Source: Flavobacteriaceae bacterium
GTDB lineage: Bacteria; Bacteroidota; Bacteroidia; Flavobacteriales; Flavobacteriaceae
Assembly: GCA_030625995.1 (NCBI GenBank)
Contig: DAOUPU010000109.1
Location: 1 to 7,894 of the forward strand
Direction: 5' to 3'
Length of the DNA stretch: 7,894 nt
Shown here: piece after piece, positions 5,679 through 7,894 of the stretch
Position numbering within the stretch: the first letter of the stretch is position 1
Layout: every line of letters begins with the position of its first letter
Position numbers and translations under genes: made by a program
The notes under the pieces: generated by a model
What the model was told of the DNA's origin: nothing
Seen by the model: the letters and a program-made list of their open reading frames with translations, nothing else
The model's database searches: none

Positions 5679-7496
5679 TCACTTTGCTACTACCATTTGC
5701 AATGTCAAATTTTCAATTTCTAAATGAAGATTTTGTAAAATAGATCTACTTGTATCTAAATCATGTAGAATACTTTTTTTGGTGTCTTCAAATTTATGTT
5801 TTAGACCATCGAATAAATTGTCATAATAGTTAATGCCATCTTCCATATTCTTAAAAAAAGTAAGCAAGTATTTTTCCTGTTTTTTATTCATGGAATCTTT
5901 TGTTTCATCGATCTTATTTTTGAGGTAATCCAAATATAGATTAAGTTCTTTGATAAACATATTAGGTCTATCCGTTCTAGCAATCACATTTGCTCTACCA
6001 TAGATATGATCCGTCATTTCTTTTAAACTTATAATTTTAGAGAAATAAGCCATATTAGGCCCGGGACAAATAGAAACCTTATCAGAATTTTCATGCTCTA
6101 TATTATTTACGGTTAATGCGGAAGCAGATAGACCAACACATAAACAGGACTTTACAATAATCTTCTCAAATTTAGTCTTGTATTCCTCAGGAGCAAGATT
6201 TTCATTACTAAGTTCCTTTATTTTTATTCGTTGGTATTGCCTTGAAGCAGTACAAATACTCGTATCAGTAAATTCTTTATTAGAAGATAAAAATCCTTCC
6301 GGACATGGGCTTCCTGGTCTTCCTTTTTTTATCTTCTCTAATTTTTCGATATCCTTTGTATTGCCTCTCAAACTATTAAAAGGTACGCCAAGTGGTGAAA
6401 TATCGCTTAGGTAAAGATCATCTTCTTTAGCTCCTGCCAGTGTTTTTAGAGTTCCCTCATCTACTGTGGTAGCTTCTGGAACCAAAAGAAAAGGTGTTCC
6501 CCAACCCACGGAATCGATCTTATAATGATCCAATAAAAATTCATGTTCTTCAGAAGTTCCTACACCGCCTTGAGCAGTTATGATCAATGGTAATACAGAT
6601 TTTGGCAGGGTTTTGTTTTTATTGTTAAGCGCTGGAACTAAAACATCATAAATCTGCTGTATCAGTTCCTCTTTGTGTTCTTTAAATTCAGCTAAAATCG
6701 GCCCCATTAAATAGCCATCAGAAGCAAAAGCATGTCCACCACAATTAAGACCCGATTCAATTCTGTATTCAGAAACCCAAATTCCTTTTTTAGCCAAGAA
6801 TTTACCTTGAATTAGAGCTGATCTATAATCACTTACTTTTAAAACAATTTTCTTTTTGATCTCTCCCTCTTCATTAGGGTAAAAATCATCAAACTGCTCT
6901 AGATAACTATATAACCTAGGATTCATACCTGCTGATAGTATGATCGAAGATTTTAGATCACTGTTTGCAAAACCTCTTAGAGCGGCATGCGCATCATTAA
7001 ATTCTGTTGGTAGTTTTTCGCCCTTAAAATAATTATCCCTATCAAGTTTAGTCATGATGTTTACATCTATACTACCCATGGTAAAGTTGTCGTTTATCCA
7101 ACTTTTTATTTCCTTTAGATTAAAATTTTGACTAATAATTTTATCGAATTCTTCCTTAATAATTGAACTATCCGGTAATTTATTAAGATATTCTTTAATA
7201 TCATTACCCTTTTCTATTGTTGAATTTTTAAATTCCTCAAATTTCTTTTCCGCCAATTCGTTAATCAAATTCAAATAAGAGGTAACTCTTTTTGCTCTGA
7301 AGTCCTCAATTTTATCCGAAATCTCGCGATATGGAATTTTGAATTTATTACAGTACATTTTTCTCATTCTTTCAAGAAGAATGTCATCAACTATAGAAAT
7401 AACAGAATCTATACCGAATTGAGAAACTTTTAATGGAGTATCAACTGTAAATCCTAAGCCCATTACGGGGATATGAAATGAATGTTTTTGTGCCAT
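5679..7496 (-). CDS. Uncharacterised 605-residue protein with nitronate-monooxygenase/PfaD-like TIM-barrel motifs
   Basis: I recognise this as a conserved Bacteroidota protein type but know no function. Motifs suggest a flavin-binding TIM barrel related to nitronate monooxygenase/PfaD enzymes: first strand FHIPVMGLGFTVDTPLKVSQFGIDSVISI (about 7-35), SAGMNPRL (188-195), IESGLNCGGHAFA (246-258, compare the xGGH motif of that superfamily), and ITAQGGVGTSEEH...SVGWGTPFLLVPEAT (306-343), like the GG-x-GT phosphate-binding region. A charged helical block (about 38-135) is inserted after the first strand. Six cysteines lie in motif-like contexts: C252, C398 (GSPCPEG), C415 (SICTASRQYQ), C451 and C453 (KSCLCVGL), C477 (SICPGPNMAYFS); this could be a metal or Fe-S site or redox centre. 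Residues about 512-605 are charged and helical, probably coiled coil. No signal peptide or transmembrane helix, so cytoplasmic. ATG at 7496 fits the motif at the N-terminus. It has its own promoter and terminator, so is probably monocistronic. The enzyme assignment is inference only. Confidence 0.85.
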   Translation of the reverse strand: MAQKHSFHIPVMGLGFTVDTPLKVSQFGIDSVISIVDDILLERMRKMYCNKFKIPYREISDKIEDFRAKRVTSYLNLINELAEKKFEEFKNSTIEKGNDIKEYLNKLPDSSIIKEEFDKIISQNFNLKEIKSWINDNFTMGSIDVNIMTKLDRDNYFKGEKLPTEFNDAHAALRGFANSDLKSSIILSAGMNPRLYSYLEQFDDFYPNEEGEIKKKIVLKVSDYRSALIQGKFLAKKGIWVSEYRIESGLNCGGHAFASDGYLMGPILAEFKEHKEELIQQIYDVLVPALNNKNKTLPKSVLPLIITAQGGVGTSEEHEFLLDHYKIDSVGWGTPFLLVPEATTVDEGTLKTLAGAKEDDLYLSDISPLGVPFNSLRGNTKDIEKLEKIKKGRPGSPCPEGFLSSNKEFTDTSICTASRQYQRIKIKELSNENLAPEEYKTKFEKIIVKSCLCVGLSASALTVNNIEHENSDKVSICPGPNMAYFSKIISLKEMTDHIYGRANVIARTDRPNMFIKELNLYLDYLKNKIDETKDSMNKKQEKYLLTFFKNMEDGINYYDNLFDGLKHKFEDTKKSILHDLDTSRSILQNLHLEIENLTLQMVVAK

Positions 7497-7550
7497 ATTT
7501 TTTAATTATAGGTATTTTTTAATTTATATAGGTATAAGTCCAACTTAACA

Positions 7551-7565
7551 TAACTTACAAAGTTA
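7551..7565. repeat. Inverted repeat overlapping the promoter (possible operator)
   Basis: Perfect 6-base dyad TAACTT-ACA-AAGTTA that covers the whole putative -7 element and the expected start-point region of the 605-residue gene. A related AACTTA copy lies just beside it, around 7542. A repressor or other factor binding here would block transcription, but no regulator gene is in the window and the sequence is AT-rich, so chance is possible. Confidence 0.3.
7558..7565 (-). promoter_or_regulatory. Putative Bacteroidota -7 promoter element for the 605-residue gene
   Basis: On the minus strand this reads TAACTTTG, an exact match to the Bacteroidota -7 consensus TAnnTTTG. About 17-20 bases further upstream lies TTTA, a weak version of the -33 TTTG box. 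The implied transcript would begin near 7550 and have a leader of about 55 bases before the ATG at 7496. No competing perfect match occurs in the intergenic region. Confidence 0.5.
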
Positions 7566-7689
7566 AAATCATCGATCAAAATAAAGCATGATAAATGTTT
7601 CTTTTTTGAACTTTAACAAAATATTATACTTTATAGACCTGTTTTGAGGTTAAGAATATCCTTCGAGTATACCATAAATGGCTAATAAA

Positions 7690-7719
7690 AAAAAGCCTAT
7701 CATGTTAGATAGGCTTTTT
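7690..7719 (-). terminator. Strong intrinsic terminator after the cold-shock gene
   Basis: Perfect 12-base stem (7690-7701 with 7708-7719), core GCCTATC/GATAGGC, with the six-base loop ATGTTA on the + strand. Read on the minus strand the stem runs into a stretch of eight T residues and then ATTAGC, which is a textbook Rho-independent terminator. It lies about 28 bases beyond the cold-shock gene stop and upstream of the promoter of the 605-residue gene, so it insulates the two. The + strand also shows five Ts after the core, so it could act in both directions. Confidence 0.85.
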
Positions 7720-7740
7720 GAATAAAAAAATTATTATGTA

Positions 7741-7766
7741 TAATCGTTAAAGTACTTTAACGTTTA
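7741..7766. repeat. Near-perfect 26-base palindrome across the cold-shock gene stop codon
   Basis: The core CGTTAAAGTACTTTAACG (7745-7762) is a perfect 18-base palindrome. After one mismatched pair (7744/7763) it extends by three more pairs to 7741 and 7766. It contains the last codons and the stop (7747-7749) of the cold-shock gene. In RNA it could fold into a hairpin with a GUAC loop, about 20 bases before the terminator. Confidence 0.7.
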
Positions 7767-7894
7767 CTGCATTTAAACCTTTTTTACCTTCTTTAAGTTC
7801 GAACTCTACTGAGTCATTTTCTTGGATCTCGTCAATAAGACCAGAAACATGCACGAAGTATTCATTGTTTGAACCTTCTTCAATAATGAAACCA
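7747..7894 (-). CDS. CspA-family cold-shock protein, C-terminal part (5' end outside window)
   Basis: Not covered by a complete ORF because the gene runs off the right edge. Reading the minus strand from the edge to the TAA at 7747-7749 gives 48 residues, starting GFIIEEGSNNEYFVHVSGL and ending GLNAVNVKVL. FVHVS is the RNP-2 nucleic-acid-binding motif of the cold-shock domain, and GFI at the edge is the end of RNP-1 (KGFGFI). The segment IDEIQENDSVEFELKEGKKGLNAVNV matches the final strands of the OB fold. Complete members are about 63-70 residues, so roughly the first quarter is missing. The protein would bind single-stranded RNA or DNA in the cytoplasm, acting as an RNA chaperone; whether it is cold-induced cannot be judged without its 5' leader. 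A strong terminator follows. Confidence 0.93.
   Translation of the reverse strand, partial: GFIIEEGSNNEYFVHVSGLIDEIQENDSVEFELKEGKKGLNAVNVKVL

Noticed and set aside
6178..6414. 78-codon plus-strand ORF inside the 605-residue gene
   Set aside because: It lies opposite conserved-looking motifs of the long protein and has no plausible signal of its own.

Overview
The window looks like chromosomal DNA from an AT-rich member of the Bacteroidota (Cytophagia/Flavobacteriia type). The evidence is low GC, genes without strong Shine-Dalgarno sites, a good TAnnTTTG promoter element, a lipoprotein whose mature start (C-SDED) resembles the Bacteroidota surface-export signal, and a YfhO-like protein of the form common in this phylum. 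I cannot name the genus from the sequence alone.

Left part (1-4944, + strand): a tight five-gene run that reads as the end of a surface-polysaccharide operon. It holds the C-terminal part of a YfhO-family membrane protein (cut by the window edge), a small SAM-dependent methyltransferase that overlaps it, two GT4-type glycosyltransferases (the second joined by a 4-base ATGA overlap), and a non-hydrolysing UDP-GlcNAc 2-epimerase (wecB type). Gaps run from overlaps to 8 bases, so one transcript is likely. The epimerase would supply UDP-ManNAc, the two GT4 enzymes would add sugars on the cytoplasmic side, and the methyltransferase might modify a sugar or lipid. No flippase, polymerase or UDP-ManNAc dehydrogenase is visible, so the rest of the pathway must lie outside the window.

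Middle (4945-5193): a 249-base convergent intergenic stretch with only weak AT-rich repeats and no gene.

Right part (5194-7894, - strand): three separate genes. In transcription order they are the C-terminal end of a CspA-type cold-shock protein (cut by the window edge, followed by a strong intrinsic terminator), a 605-residue uncharacterised protein with its own good Bacteroidota-type promoter, and a small Cys-rich lipoprotein. A hairpin terminator lies between the last two.

The 605-residue protein is the most interesting object. Its central and N-terminal motifs resemble the FMN-binding TIM barrel of nitronate monooxygenase/PfaD-like enzymes. It also has a helical insertion near the N-terminus, six cysteines embedded in motif-like segments, and a helical, probably coiled-coil C-terminus. 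Other non-coding points of interest are an inverted repeat lying on its promoter and a near-perfect 26-base palindrome across the cold-shock gene's stop codon. I saw no mobile elements, CRISPR arrays, tRNAs or rRNAs.
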